Of a stretch of DNA of 42,219 bases, positions 1 through 6,667 are shown in pieces. Source of the stretch: JAVXAG01 sp036660615. GTDB taxonomy: Bacteria > Bacillota > Clostridia > Peptostreptococcales > Anaerovoracaceae. Each line of letters begins with the position of its first letter. The stretch's first letter is position 1. Location: NCBI GenBank assembly GCA_036660615.1, contig JAVXAG010000002.1:1-42219 (forward strand), read 5' to 3'. A program made the translations under genes and the position numbers. Below the pieces are notes generated by a model that saw only the letters and a list, made by a program, of their open reading frames with translations, had not been told where the DNA came from and did no database searches.

Positions 1-818
1 TTAGAAGTTTGTTTATTTTTGCAGTTATTATTGTAATAGAAAAATACAAGGCATTGTTGATGAGCGAGGAACATGAAGAAAGATACAAAAAGTTAATTGT
101 AATGGCATCGGTGTTTAACAGTGAAGTGTATTTTATGAATAAAAATATGGTAGAAATTGAAGACGTAATGAAAAAGTCGTTTTCCCTTTATGGCGAATTA
201 AAAAAAGATGGATATCCAACAGAATTGAGTACACTTGCTTTGGATATTTCCAAAGATGTTCATGAGATAAAGAAAGACTATATAAGAGTAATTCAAGGGT
301 TACAAGACAATTTTTTATCAGATATAAATGCTTCTGATATGGAAATTGAGGATATTGCACAGATATTGACTGTGGATATCAATGAACAAATCAAGGCTCA
401 TAATTCAAAGGTATATTTTACCATAGATACAAAATGCAATTTCAAGGTTGAAGACCATTTTGCATTGATGGCGGTTTTGAGAAATTTAATTATGAACAGT
501 ATGGAGGCTATTGGAGAAAATAGGAAAGGTTATGTGGAACTCGTAATAAAAAAAGAAGGTTCATATTATGTCTTTACAATTTTTGATAATGGACCGGGAA
601 TTCGCAAAGATGAAATTAGTGTTATATATGAACCTGGGTTTTCTACAAAGTTTGATCAGAATACTGGAGATATAAACAGGGGAGTTGGTTTAACCTTGGT
701 GCATAGTATAGTTGAAGATGTTTTTGACGGAAGCATATTTGTAGAATCCACAGAGGGCTCATATACAAAATTTGTAATTTCCATACCTTGTGAGTCAATG
801 AAAGGAGAAGATAAATGA
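1..818 (+). CDS. Sensor histidine kinase, GlnK/DcuS-like, C-terminal part (5' end off window)
   Basis: The reading frame is open to the left edge, so this is the 3' part of a longer gene; the TTG at position 9 is not a convincing start. The visible protein begins with the end of a hydrophobic membrane segment (FIFAVIIVI), then a helical dimerisation region with a likely phospho-acceptor His near visible residue 85 (KDVHEIKKDY). An HATPase_c domain follows: N-box NLIMNSMEAIGEN, G1 box FDNGPGI, G2 box GVGLTLVHSIV. It would autophosphorylate and pass phosphate to the regulator just downstream, which overlaps it by 4 bp (ATGA). The pairing with a YcbB-domain regulator resembles GlnK/GlnL of Bacillus subtilis. 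The stimulus is unknown because the sensor part is missing. Being next to the liv operon suggests an amino acid, by inference. Confidence 0.9.
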   Translation, partial: RSLFIFAVIIVIEKYKALLMSEEHEERYKKLIVMASVFNSEVYFMNKNMVEIEDVMKKSFSLYGELKKDGYPTELSTLALDISKDVHEIKKDYIRVIQGLQDNFLSDINASDMEIEDIAQILTVDINEQIKAHNSKVYFTIDTKCNFKVEDHFALMAVLRNLIMNSMEAIGENRKGYVELVIKKEGSYYVFTIFDNGPGIRKDEISVIYEPGFSTKFDQNTGDINRGVGLTLVHSIVEDVFDGSIFVESTEGSYTKFVISIPCESMKGEDK

Positions 819-1669
819 AGTGTTACATAGTTGATGATGTTTTAAGCATAGTAAAAGTATTGGCCAGAATAATTAAAGAAAAAGACATATGTGAAATAAT
901 TGGAACTGCAACGGATCCAGTCATTGCAGAACAAGAAATAATAGCCAGTGAACCAGACATTGTCTTGGTAGATTTATTAATGCCTGTTGTAGATGGAATA
1001 ACACTAGTCAAAAATATAAAAAAAGTAAAGCCTAATATTAATTTTATAATGATTTCTCAAGTTTCGGACAGTGAAATGGTTGCAGGCGCATACCAAAACG
1101 GCATAGAGTTTTTTATTAGAAAACCAATTAATGCAATAGAAGTTGAAACGGTGATTAAAAGGCTAATCGAAAAAATAAATCTTGAAAAGATGCTAGGCGG
1201 AATAAGGATGATGGTTGAAAGCGATCCGGGAGTTTCCTCTAGGAAGAAAGCAGAACGTGATAAAAAAGAACAACAGATTCGCGACATTAGATATATTCTA
1301 GGGATAATTGGGGTTATTGGAGAAAAAGGAACCAAAGACATTATGAATATTTGTGGAAAATTAGTTGATAATGATTTGGAATTTGATAGATATACCATAT
1401 TAAAATATGCAAAAGAAAATGGCGAAGATGAAAGAATGGTAAAACAACGCATACGTCGTGCTGTAAAAAAGGCATTGGGTAATATGGCAGCTATGGGTGT
1501 AGAAGACTATTACAATGAAATTTTCCAAACATATTCATATATGATATTTGATTTTGAATCTATTCGTAGTGAAATGGATTTTATAAGAGGGAAAAACCAA
1601 AATGGTGGTAAAGCATCTATAAGTAAATTTATAGAAGGGCTAATGACTTTTACGGAATCAAAAGAATAA
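815..1669 (+). CDS. Response regulator with YcbB (GlnL-type) output domain
   Basis: This 284-residue protein has an N-terminal receiver domain (about 1-120) with acidic residues in YIVDD, phospho-acceptor Asp53 in VDLLMP, and the conserved Lys in FIRKP. A coiled linker precedes a C-terminal YcbB-type DNA-binding domain (about 150-280) containing KQRIRRAVKKAL. B. subtilis GlnL has the same architecture and activates glutamine transport and use. The start overlaps the kinase stop (ATGA), so the two are translationally coupled. The gene ends about 25 bp before a strong terminator. The last 100 codons are present a second time at 3713-4012 with one base changed, so this is the intact parent of a duplicated fragment. 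Its targets are unknown; the nearby liv operon is a candidate by position only. Confidence 0.92.
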   Translation: MKCYIVDDVLSIVKVLARIIKEKDICEIIGTATDPVIAEQEIIASEPDIVLVDLLMPVVDGITLVKNIKKVKPNINFIMISQVSDSEMVAGAYQNGIEFFIRKPINAIEVETVIKRLIEKINLEKMLGGIRMMVESDPGVSSRKKAERDKKEQQIRDIRYILGIIGVIGEKGTKDIMNICGKLVDNDLEFDRYTILKYAKENGEDERMVKQRIRRAVKKALGNMAAMGVEDYYNEIFQTYSYMIFDFESIRSEMDFIRGKNQNGGKASISKFIEGLMTFTESKE

Positions 1670-1676
1670 AAGATAA
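1370..1676 (+). repeat. Direct repeat RR-3', copy 1 (307 bp)
   Basis: The 3' end of the response regulator, its stop codon and the next 7 bases recur at 3713-4019 with one substitution (ggcgaagatg here, ggtgaagatg there). Both ends of the match are sharp. Confidence 0.97.
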
Positions 1677-1700
1677 ACTAGAAACTTATATAAATAAAAA

Positions 1701-1737
1701 ACTCAAAATTATTTTCAGGTAATTTTGAGTTTTTTTG
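1701..1737 (+). terminator. Rho-independent terminator after the two-component genes
   Basis: A perfect 11-bp stem (ACTCAAAATTA / TAATTTTGAGT) with loop ttttcagg is followed by seven T. The 3' arm and T-run abut the -35 of the following promoter. The whole unit is copied in front of livJ at 4423-4458. Confidence 0.9.
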
Positions 1738-1764
1738 AGTCTTTTTGAAACACTTGCGTATAAT
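1735..1764 (+). promoter_or_regulatory. Promoter of the 1828 gene (copy of the livJ promoter)
   Basis: TTGAGT (1735-1740) and TATAAT (1759-1764) are separated by 18 bp. The sequence is the same as the one before livJ, so both genes should start transcription the same way. Confidence 0.75.
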
Positions 1765-1771
1765 TAAGTTA

Positions 1772-1792
1772 CTAAATATTCCAAATATTTAG
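1772..1792 (+). promoter_or_regulatory. Inverted repeat in the 5' leader (9-3-9)
   Basis: CTAAATATT-cca-AATATTTAG is a perfect inverted repeat just downstream of the predicted transcription start. It could be an operator or a small mRNA hairpin. It is present in both leader copies. Confidence 0.5.
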
Positions 1793-1827
1793 CGAATGTA
1801 CTATTTTTATATAGGAGGAACGTAATT

Positions 1828-2310
1828 ATGAAGAAAAAAATGGCTGTATTACTAAGTGCTGTAATGGTACTTACAATGGTCACAATGAACACAACTTTTT
1901 GTTTTGCAAAAGAAAGTATAGTGTCCCAAAACACCATACCAAGTAAAAGCGTTGTGTGTACACTAAATGGTAATGAAGACATTACATTATTTGAACAAGG
2001 TCCTGCATGGAGATATGGTGGGACAAGACAAGCAAACAAATTTTTTGTAGACATGACGGCAGAAGCATTAAGTTTATATCTAGGAGGAGCTCTAAAAGTA
2101 CCACAGAAGGTAATAAACTTTATAGTTCCAAAGATGACAGATAGTCACATTAGTGATATAAACGTTACATTTAAAGAGACGTGTTATTATAGAGAAATCA
2201 GCGCATATCAATACGAACATGATCACATTTATGAATTCTATAAAAATGGTAAATTTATTGAGCAGACACGACAGGTATTTTACGATACATCACTACATGG
2301 TTGGAAGTAA
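1828..2310 (+). CDS. Secreted protein of unknown function with a livJ-derived signal peptide
   Basis: I do not recognise this 160-residue protein. It starts after AGGAGG with good spacing. Residues 1-17 are identical to LivJ, but the sequence then runs VTMNTTFCFA-K, a signal peptidase I-type site, and not the LivJ lipobox, so the product should be released from the membrane. The mature part (about 133 residues) has two cysteines (C44, C119) that could pair. It also has a central stretch (about 70-103) of hydrophobic and small residues that may be amphipathic, and a Tyr/His-rich end (YQYEHDHIYEFY, ending in HGWK). A small membrane protein starts 3 bp after its stop, which suggests co-expression. 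A bacteriocin or toxin with an immunity partner is one possibility; no family evidence supports it. In the second copy of the locus (4020-4087) this gene is deleted except for its last few codons. Confidence 0.8.
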   Translation: MKKKMAVLLSAVMVLTMVTMNTTFCFAKESIVSQNTIPSKSVVCTLNGNEDITLFEQGPAWRYGGTRQANKFFVDMTAEALSLYLGGALKVPQKVINFIVPKMTDSHISDINVTFKETCYYREISAYQYEHDHIYEFYKNGKFIEQTRQVFYDTSLHGWK

Positions 2311-2313
2311 AAA

Positions 2314-2613
2314 ATGAGCTTAATACAGAATCCTGTTATGGAGTTCTTAATTGCAGTACTGGTAAGTACGGTTGTGTTGAGATTAATCAACTGGGAGAGT
2401 ATAGTAAAAGAGGAGATTGAAAAACATGGCGCGGTTACTCAGAAATATTATGTATGGCTATGTGTGATAGTACCACTGTGTATAATATTGATTTTCTTTG
2501 GCAAAGATAAGTTATCAAGCTATATTTATATAGCAGGGATGGGTCTTGCGGTGTCACAAGCTGTTTATGCTTTAATTATCCAGAGCAAACCATCGGATAC
2601 AAAGAACGATTAG
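2314..2613 (+). CDS. Small membrane protein of unknown function, copy 1
   Basis: This 99-residue protein has three predicted membrane helices (about 7-26, 45-64, 68-90) separated by a charged, Lys/Glu-rich loop (ESIVKEEIEKHG). No family is recognised. It starts 3 bp after the secreted-protein stop, with GGAAG as the likely ribosome site inside the end of that gene, which implies translational coupling. A second copy at 4088-4387 differs at about 12 of 300 bases and 5 residues, so the pair is older or faster-evolving than the neighbouring repeats, which are nearly identical. Its size, topology and position behind a secreted protein are compatible with an immunity or export-partner role, but that is inference only. 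Confidence 0.8.
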   Translation: MSLIQNPVMEFLIAVLVSTVVLRLINWESIVKEEIEKHGAVTQKYYVWLCVIVPLCIILIFFGKDKLSSYIYIAGMGLAVSQAVYALIIQSKPSDTKND

Positions 2614-2631
2614 AAAAGTATTAACCAGAAA

Positions 2632-3712
2632 AGGTTGTTAGTCAACTGTGGGGGTAGATAAAATTTCTACTCCCATTTTAATTGAAAAAAATCATTAGAA
2701 AAAGCTCAATAAAATCCTTTTTTTAAAATTAATAAATGAACGATAACCATAAGATACACGTTTAATTACCTTAATACGATTGTTGAAACCCTCAATAGTA
2801 CCATTATTTAGGGTTTTTCCATTGTATGGTACAAAAGAAGCCTTTATTCCATCAGACCAGGTTTTTAATGATTTAGCGGCGTTGTTCATTTCTTTAATAT
2901 TACTTGTTGAAGCTTTGTCTAACCAGGTATCAAATAGCTTTTTTTGCTCCGACTCATTTTTAAGGTTAATGAGTGTGAGAAATTCCTGATAAAGTTGGTA
3001 AGCTTCATTTAAGGTGTTATCAACGTCAATTAGGGATTGAACTAGTTCTGTCTGTAAAACAGGACGTTTGAGCCAATGGGAATACTTTTGTTCTTTGCAG
3101 TAAAGTCTGGATTCCTTTTTGTTGAGAAGCTTCCAATATTTTTTTACTTGATAAGCAACACTTGGATCAAGTTTTTCAGAGATATTTTTTCTTACTGAGT
3201 TAAAAGCATTATTGACAAGCCTTTGATAATGGAATTTATCAGCAACAAAAGTTGCATTTGGAAACAGTGTTTTGGCTATTTTTAAATAGGGTCTCCATAA
3301 ATCGCTAACAACAAACTTTACCTTTAAACGTTCTTCCTCAGGGTATTTAGAAAAGAAACTATAGACAGAGGAATATTTTCTATCGCCTAGAATTTCAATG
3401 ATTTTATGAGCTACTGGATCAATGGCAACAAAGGCGTATTTACCTTCATTGGTATTAGCTTTAAACTCGTCAAAGCTAAGAACCTCAGGCAACTCTTTTG
3501 GTGCCGAGTGATACTCAACCTTTTCCAATGCCCTGTATACAGATGGGTATGAAACATTGTGTGTGGTAGCGATGGAGGATAGGGAACCAGTTTTTCTTAA
3601 ACTAGAGACAATACTACGTCTAGTTTCATTGGATATGAAACAATTCCTATCGACAGAATCAAGAGCTTCGGTAATGATAGCACCACAGCTACATTTAAAC
3701 CTTTTTTTACGA
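2632..3712 (-). mobile_element. Truncated ISL3-family insertion sequence
   Basis: Homology between the two copies of the flanking repeat stops at 2631, where a sequence beginning aggttgttagtcaactgt starts, resembling an ISL3-type terminal repeat. The transposase stop lies about 60 bp inside this end. The opposite end is missing: at 3712 the element is cut inside the transposase zinc-finger region and joined to the duplicated response-regulator fragment. An 8-bp target duplication therefore cannot be checked. A GGGAGTAGAAA/TCTACCCCC hairpin at 2647-2676 probably terminates the transposase transcript. Confidence 0.8.
2695..3711 (-). pseudogene. ISL3-family transposase, N-terminus lost
   Basis: About 339 codons of an ISL3-type DDE transposase remain. 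The catalytic acidic positions are visible: Asp in FVAIDP, Asp in VVSDLWRPY and Glu in GTIEGFNNRIK. The N-terminal zinc ribbon is cut, with only the second Cys pair (FKCSCG) left. ISL3 transposases usually run to about 400-430 residues, so roughly 60-90 are missing. The frame stays open upstream to 3795, but those 27 residues are the antisense of the response-regulator fragment and not transposase. The gene has no start of its own and is probably inactive, although the catalytic domain has no stop or frameshift. Confidence 0.88.
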
Positions 3713-4012
3713 AATGATTTGGAATTTGATAGATATACCATATTAAAATATGCAAAAGAAAATGGTGAAGATGAAAGAATGGTAAAACAACGCATACGTC
3801 GTGCTGTAAAAAAGGCATTGGGTAATATGGCAGCTATGGGTGTAGAAGACTATTACAATGAAATTTTCCAAACATATTCATATATGATATTTGATTTTGA
3901 ATCTATTCGTAGTGAAATGGATTTTATAAGAGGGAAAAACCAAAATGGTGGTAAAGCATCTATAAGTAAATTTATAGAAGGGCTAATGACTTTTACGGAA
4001 TCAAAAGAATAA
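3713..4012 (+). pseudogene. Duplicated 3' fragment of the response regulator (YcbB domain)
   Basis: These 300 bases encode the last 100 residues of the regulator at 815-1669, with the same stop codon and one silent base change. There is no promoter, ribosome site or start codon of its own. Upstream lies the cut end of an insertion sequence in the opposite orientation. The frame happens to stay open into the antisense of the transposase, but that extension is not a real N-terminus. The repeat goes on 7 bases past the stop (to 4019). Near-identity to the parent means a recent duplication or gene conversion. Confidence 0.93.
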
Positions 4013-4019
4013 AAGATAA

Positions 4020-4087
4020 GCCAGAGTTTTATGAGTCATTTGAAACACTTACGCATAATTGCGTCACTACACGGTTGGAAGTAAAAT
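4020..4087 (+). repeat. Degenerate leader and deletion scar of the secreted-protein gene
   Basis: The sequence first resembles the 1729-1768 promoter region (gagtcatttgaaacacttacgcataatt against gagtctttttgaaacacttgcgtataatt). It then jumps to the last codons of the secreted protein (cactacacggttggaagtaa against cactacatggttggaagtaa). The 5' UTR and nearly the whole secreted-protein gene are missing. The join falls at a short shared string (tcactac / ttacta). Confidence 0.8.
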
Positions 4088-4387
4088 ATGAGTTTAATAC
4101 AGAATCCTGTTATGGAGTTCTTAATTGCAGTACTGATAAGTACGGTTGTGTTGAGATTAATCAACTGGGAGAGGATAGTAAAAGAGGAGATTGAAAAACA
4201 TGGCGCGGTTACTCAGAAATATTATGTATGGCTATGTGTGATAGTACCACTGTGTATAATATTGACTTTCTTTGGCAAAGATAAGTTATCAAGCTATATT
4301 TATATAGCAGGGATGGGCCTCGCGGTGTCACAAGCTGTTTATGCCTTAATTATCCAAAGCAAATCGTCTGAGACAAAGAACGATTAG
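4088..4387 (+). CDS. Small membrane protein of unknown function, copy 2
   Basis: This 99-residue three-helix protein is 95 % identical to the one at 2314-2613. Differences include V/I in helix 1, S/R before the charged loop, I/T in helix 2 and P/S, D/E at the tail. Its secreted-protein partner is deleted, so it stands alone behind a response-regulator fragment. The GGAAG-type ribosome site remains 8 bases upstream, and a weak promoter remnant lies at 4032-4060. The frame is intact and about half of the substitutions are silent, which hints at continued selection. An orphan second copy without the secreted partner is what one would expect of a protective protein, but this is speculative. Confidence 0.75.
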   Translation: MSLIQNPVMEFLIAVLISTVVLRLINWERIVKEEIEKHGAVTQKYYVWLCVIVPLCIILTFFGKDKLSSYIYIAGMGLAVSQAVYALIIQSKSSETKND

Positions 4388-4422
4388 AAAAGTATTAACC
4401 AGAAACTTATATAAATAAAAAA

Positions 4423-4458
4423 ACTCAAAATTATTTTCAGGTAATTTTGAGTTTTTTT
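4423..4458 (+). terminator. Rho-independent terminator upstream of livJ
   Basis: The same 11-bp stem and seven-T run as at 1701-1737. It insulates livJ from upstream transcription. Confidence 0.88.
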
Positions 4459-4486
4459 GAGTCTTTTTGAAACACTTGCGTATAAT
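4457..4486 (+). promoter_or_regulatory. livJ promoter
   Basis: TTGAGT (4457-4462), 18-bp spacer, TATAAT (4481-4486). A 9-3-9 inverted repeat (CTAAATATT-cca-AATATTTAG, 4494-4514) sits just after the expected transcription start and may be an operator or an mRNA hairpin. Confidence 0.75.
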
Positions 4487-4549
4487 TAAGTTACTAAATA
4501 TTCCAAATATTTAGCGAATGTACTATTTTTATATAGGAGGAACGTAATT

Positions 4550-5710
4550 ATGAAGAAAAAAATGGCTGTATTACTAAGTGCTGTAATGGTACTTACAATG
4601 GCTCTGGCAGGCTGCGGTGGCGGCGGTGAACCAGAAACTGTTAAAATCGGTTGGATTGGCTCCTTAACTGGTGACCAAGCTCCTTGGGGAAAATGCGAAT
4701 CCCAAATGCTTCAACTATTAGTTGACCAACAGAACGCAGATGGCGGAATCCTTGGAAAACAAATCGAATTAATAAAATACGATACAAAGGGTGATGCTAA
4801 TGAAGCTGTAAACGCAGTAAAGAGATTAGTTGCCCAAGATAAAGTAATGGGAATCTTAGGACCTAACGCATCTGGTCAAGCATTAGCTATAACAGCTGCT
4901 TTAAACGATGCTAAGGTTGCAGACATTGCGACAGTAGCTACTAACCCTAAGGTTACAGTTAACGACAAAGGCGAAGTTAACCCATATAACTTTAGAGTAT
5001 GCTTTATCGACCCATATCAGGGTGCAGTAGTTGGCGGATATGCTGCTGACAAACTAAAATACAAAAAAGCTGCTATTCTTTATGACGTAGCTAGTGACTA
5101 TTCACAAGGTTTCAGCCAATATTTCGAAGAAATATTTACTGAAAAAGGTGGAAAGATCGTTGCTAAAGAAGGATTTAAGGCTGGAGACGTAGACTTCCGT
5201 CCACAATTATCCAGAATTAAAGCAAAAGACCCTGACGTAATTATTATGCCTTATTACTACAAAGAAGTTGCACTAAGTGCAAATCAAGCTAGAGACCTTG
5301 GAATCAAAGCAACATTAATGGGTGGAGATGGATGGCCATCAGATACTCTTATGGATATGGCTGGCCCAGCAATCGAAGGAAGTTATGTAATTAACCACTT
5401 AGATTATGATGATCCAGACGTTAAACCAGTTCAAGACTTATATGCTACAAAATATGACACAGCATTGGAAATCAATGGATACTTAGTACACGACGCATTT
5501 ATATTGTTTAAAGCTGCAGTCGAAAAAGCTGGAAAGCTTGACTCAGAAGCAATAGCAAAGGCTTTGACAGAAGTTGAAGTTAAGGGCGTTACAGGACCTA
5601 TCAAATTAAGTCCAGATACACATGACCCAATTGGTAAGCAAGCAGCTGTATTAAAAATACATAATGAAAAATATGTATTCTTAGAAAAGTATGGTGTAGA
5701 AGTAAAATAA
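4550..5710 (+). CDS. livJ: Branched-chain amino-acid ABC transporter substrate-binding lipoprotein
   Basis: This 386-residue protein has a lipoprotein signal peptide with lipobox LAGC (lipidated Cys22) followed by a Gly-rich linker. A type I periplasmic-binding fold of the LIV family follows (VKIGWIGSLTGDQAPWG near the start, ILGPNASGQALAI, GGDGWPSD). It captures branched-chain or related amino acids outside the membrane and delivers them to LivHM. It has its own promoter and AGGAGG site. A small hairpin separates it from livH, which usually lets the binding protein be made in excess. Codon use is more regular than in the accessory genes just upstream, as expected for a highly expressed gene. 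The ligand is assigned by family and operon only; some relatives bind other amino acids or amides. Confidence 0.93.
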   Translation: MKKKMAVLLSAVMVLTMALAGCGGGGEPETVKIGWIGSLTGDQAPWGKCESQMLQLLVDQQNADGGILGKQIELIKYDTKGDANEAVNAVKRLVAQDKVMGILGPNASGQALAITAALNDAKVADIATVATNPKVTVNDKGEVNPYNFRVCFIDPYQGAVVGGYAADKLKYKKAAILYDVASDYSQGFSQYFEEIFTEKGGKIVAKEGFKAGDVDFRPQLSRIKAKDPDVIIMPYYYKEVALSANQARDLGIKATLMGGDGWPSDTLMDMAGPAIEGSYVINHLDYDDPDVKPVQDLYATKYDTALEINGYLVHDAFILFKAAVEKAGKLDSEAIAKALTEVEVKGVTGPIKLSPDTHDPIGKQAAVLKIHNEKYVFLEKYGVEVK

Positions 5711-5728
5711 TATATACGCTTATATGAA

Positions 5729-5755
5729 GGAGGGCGGTTTTACTGCCCTCTTTAA
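5729..5755 (+). terminator. Hairpin between livJ and livH (attenuator or 3'-end stabiliser)
   Basis: GAGGGCGG-tttta-CTGCCCTC forms an 8-bp stem with one G-U pair, followed by only a weak T stretch (tttaataaaa). Partial termination or protection of livJ mRNA is likely. Confidence 0.65.
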
Positions 5756-5776
5756 TAAAAATAAGGAGGTTCCAAA

Positions 5777-6655
5777 GTGAGTACTTTTATTCAACAAATA
5801 ATTAACGGACTTTCCATAGGAAGCGTATATGCCCTTATGGCGGTAGGTTATTCGTTAGTTTATAGTATTTTAAACTTTTCAAACTTTGCTCACGGCGGTA
5901 TTATAATGCTTGGTGCCTATTTTGGTTTCTATGCAGTTAGCTTAATCTCAATGCCATTTGCGGCTGCGCTTATTATTGCAGCATTATTAGCAGGTTTAGT
6001 GGCGGTTGTACTTGAGAGATTTGCATATAGACCACTTAGAATGAGAAACGCACCACCGTTATATTTTATCATATCCGCAATGGGAGCATCTATTTTCCTA
6101 GAGAACTTCGTAGTCGCAACAATAGGACCAACATTCAAAACTTATCCAAACATTATAAATAGTGAATCCATTTTTATTGGAAATATAGCTATTGGTAGAG
6201 TTGACTTGTTGATGTTTGCTATTTCGGCGGTTAGTTTACTAATCTTAGTAGTTATCCTAGGAAAAACAAAAATTGGATTGGCAATCAGAGCTACATCATA
6301 TAGCTCAAGAGGAAGTCAGTTTATGGGAGTAAATGTTGACCGTGTTATATTTGTAATATTCCTTCTTGGAGGAATGTTAGGCGGTATCGCAGGTATGCTA
6401 TTTGGAATAAAATACACTGTATACCCACAAATCGGTATTATTACAAACAAATCATTTATTGCTGCAGTATTTGGTGGGCTGGGAAGTTTACCAGGGGCAG
6501 TAATCGGTTCGATTTTACTTGGTATAATAGAGACAATGGCATCCGCTTATATCTCATCAAGTTATAGAGATTTAATTGCTTTCTCACTATTGATTCTGGT
6601 ACTTGTTGTTAAACCAACTGGTTTAATGGGCAAGACAACAGAAGATAAGGCATAG
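5777..6655 (+). CDS. livH: Branched-chain amino-acid ABC transporter permease LivH
   Basis: This 292-residue protein is nearly all membrane helices, with the LivH signature at the N-terminus (GLSIGSVYALMAVGYSLVYS, then NFAHGGIIMLGAY) and the conserved cytoplasmic loop contacting the ATPases (LAIRATSYSSRGSQFMG). It forms the import pore with LivM. The start is GTG, chosen because AAGGAGG lies 7 bases before it and homologues begin at this point. The next gene, livM, starts 12 bp after its stop. Confidence 0.94.
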   Translation: MSTFIQQIINGLSIGSVYALMAVGYSLVYSILNFSNFAHGGIIMLGAYFGFYAVSLISMPFAAALIIAALLAGLVAVVLERFAYRPLRMRNAPPLYFIISAMGASIFLENFVVATIGPTFKTYPNIINSESIFIGNIAIGRVDLLMFAISAVSLLILVVILGKTKIGLAIRATSYSSRGSQFMGVNVDRVIFVIFLLGGMLGGIAGMLFGIKYTVYPQIGIITNKSFIAAVFGGLGSLPGAVIGSILLGIIETMASAYISSSYRDLIAFSLLILVLVVKPTGLMGKTTEDKA

Positions 6656-6667
6656 GGGGTGGATTGA

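Larger units (their letters stand above)
1680..1879 (+). repeat. Direct repeat LDR, copy 1: terminator + promoter + 5' UTR + first 17 codons (200 bp)
   Basis: This segment is identical to 4401-4601 except for one base in an A-run (six A here, seven there). It carries a terminator, a promoter, a 5' UTR with a 9-3-9 inverted repeat, an AGGAGG site and the first 17 codons of a signal peptide (MKKKMAVLLSAVMVLTM). At 4401 it leads into livJ; here it leads into an unrelated secreted protein. The match stops inside the signal peptide, right before the cleavage regions diverge. Confidence 0.97.
4401..4601 (+). repeat. Direct repeat LDR, copy 2 (livJ leader and signal-peptide start)
   Basis: This 201-bp partner of 1680-1879 leads into livJ, where the signal peptide continues to a proper lipobox. 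It is therefore probably the original copy. It abuts the conserved tail of the small membrane protein gene (accagaaa). Confidence 0.97.

Noticed and set aside
1057..1452. A 131-codon minus-strand ORF inside the response regulator, sharing its first residues with the apparent transposase start
   Set aside because: It is antisense to a conserved gene. The shared start exists only because the duplicated fragment carries the same antisense sequence.
3557..4012. A 151-codon plus-strand ORF joining sequence inside the insertion sequence to the response-regulator fragment
   Set aside because: Its first 52 codons are antisense to the transposase, and there is no ribosome site; only the regulator-derived part is meaningful, as a pseudogene.
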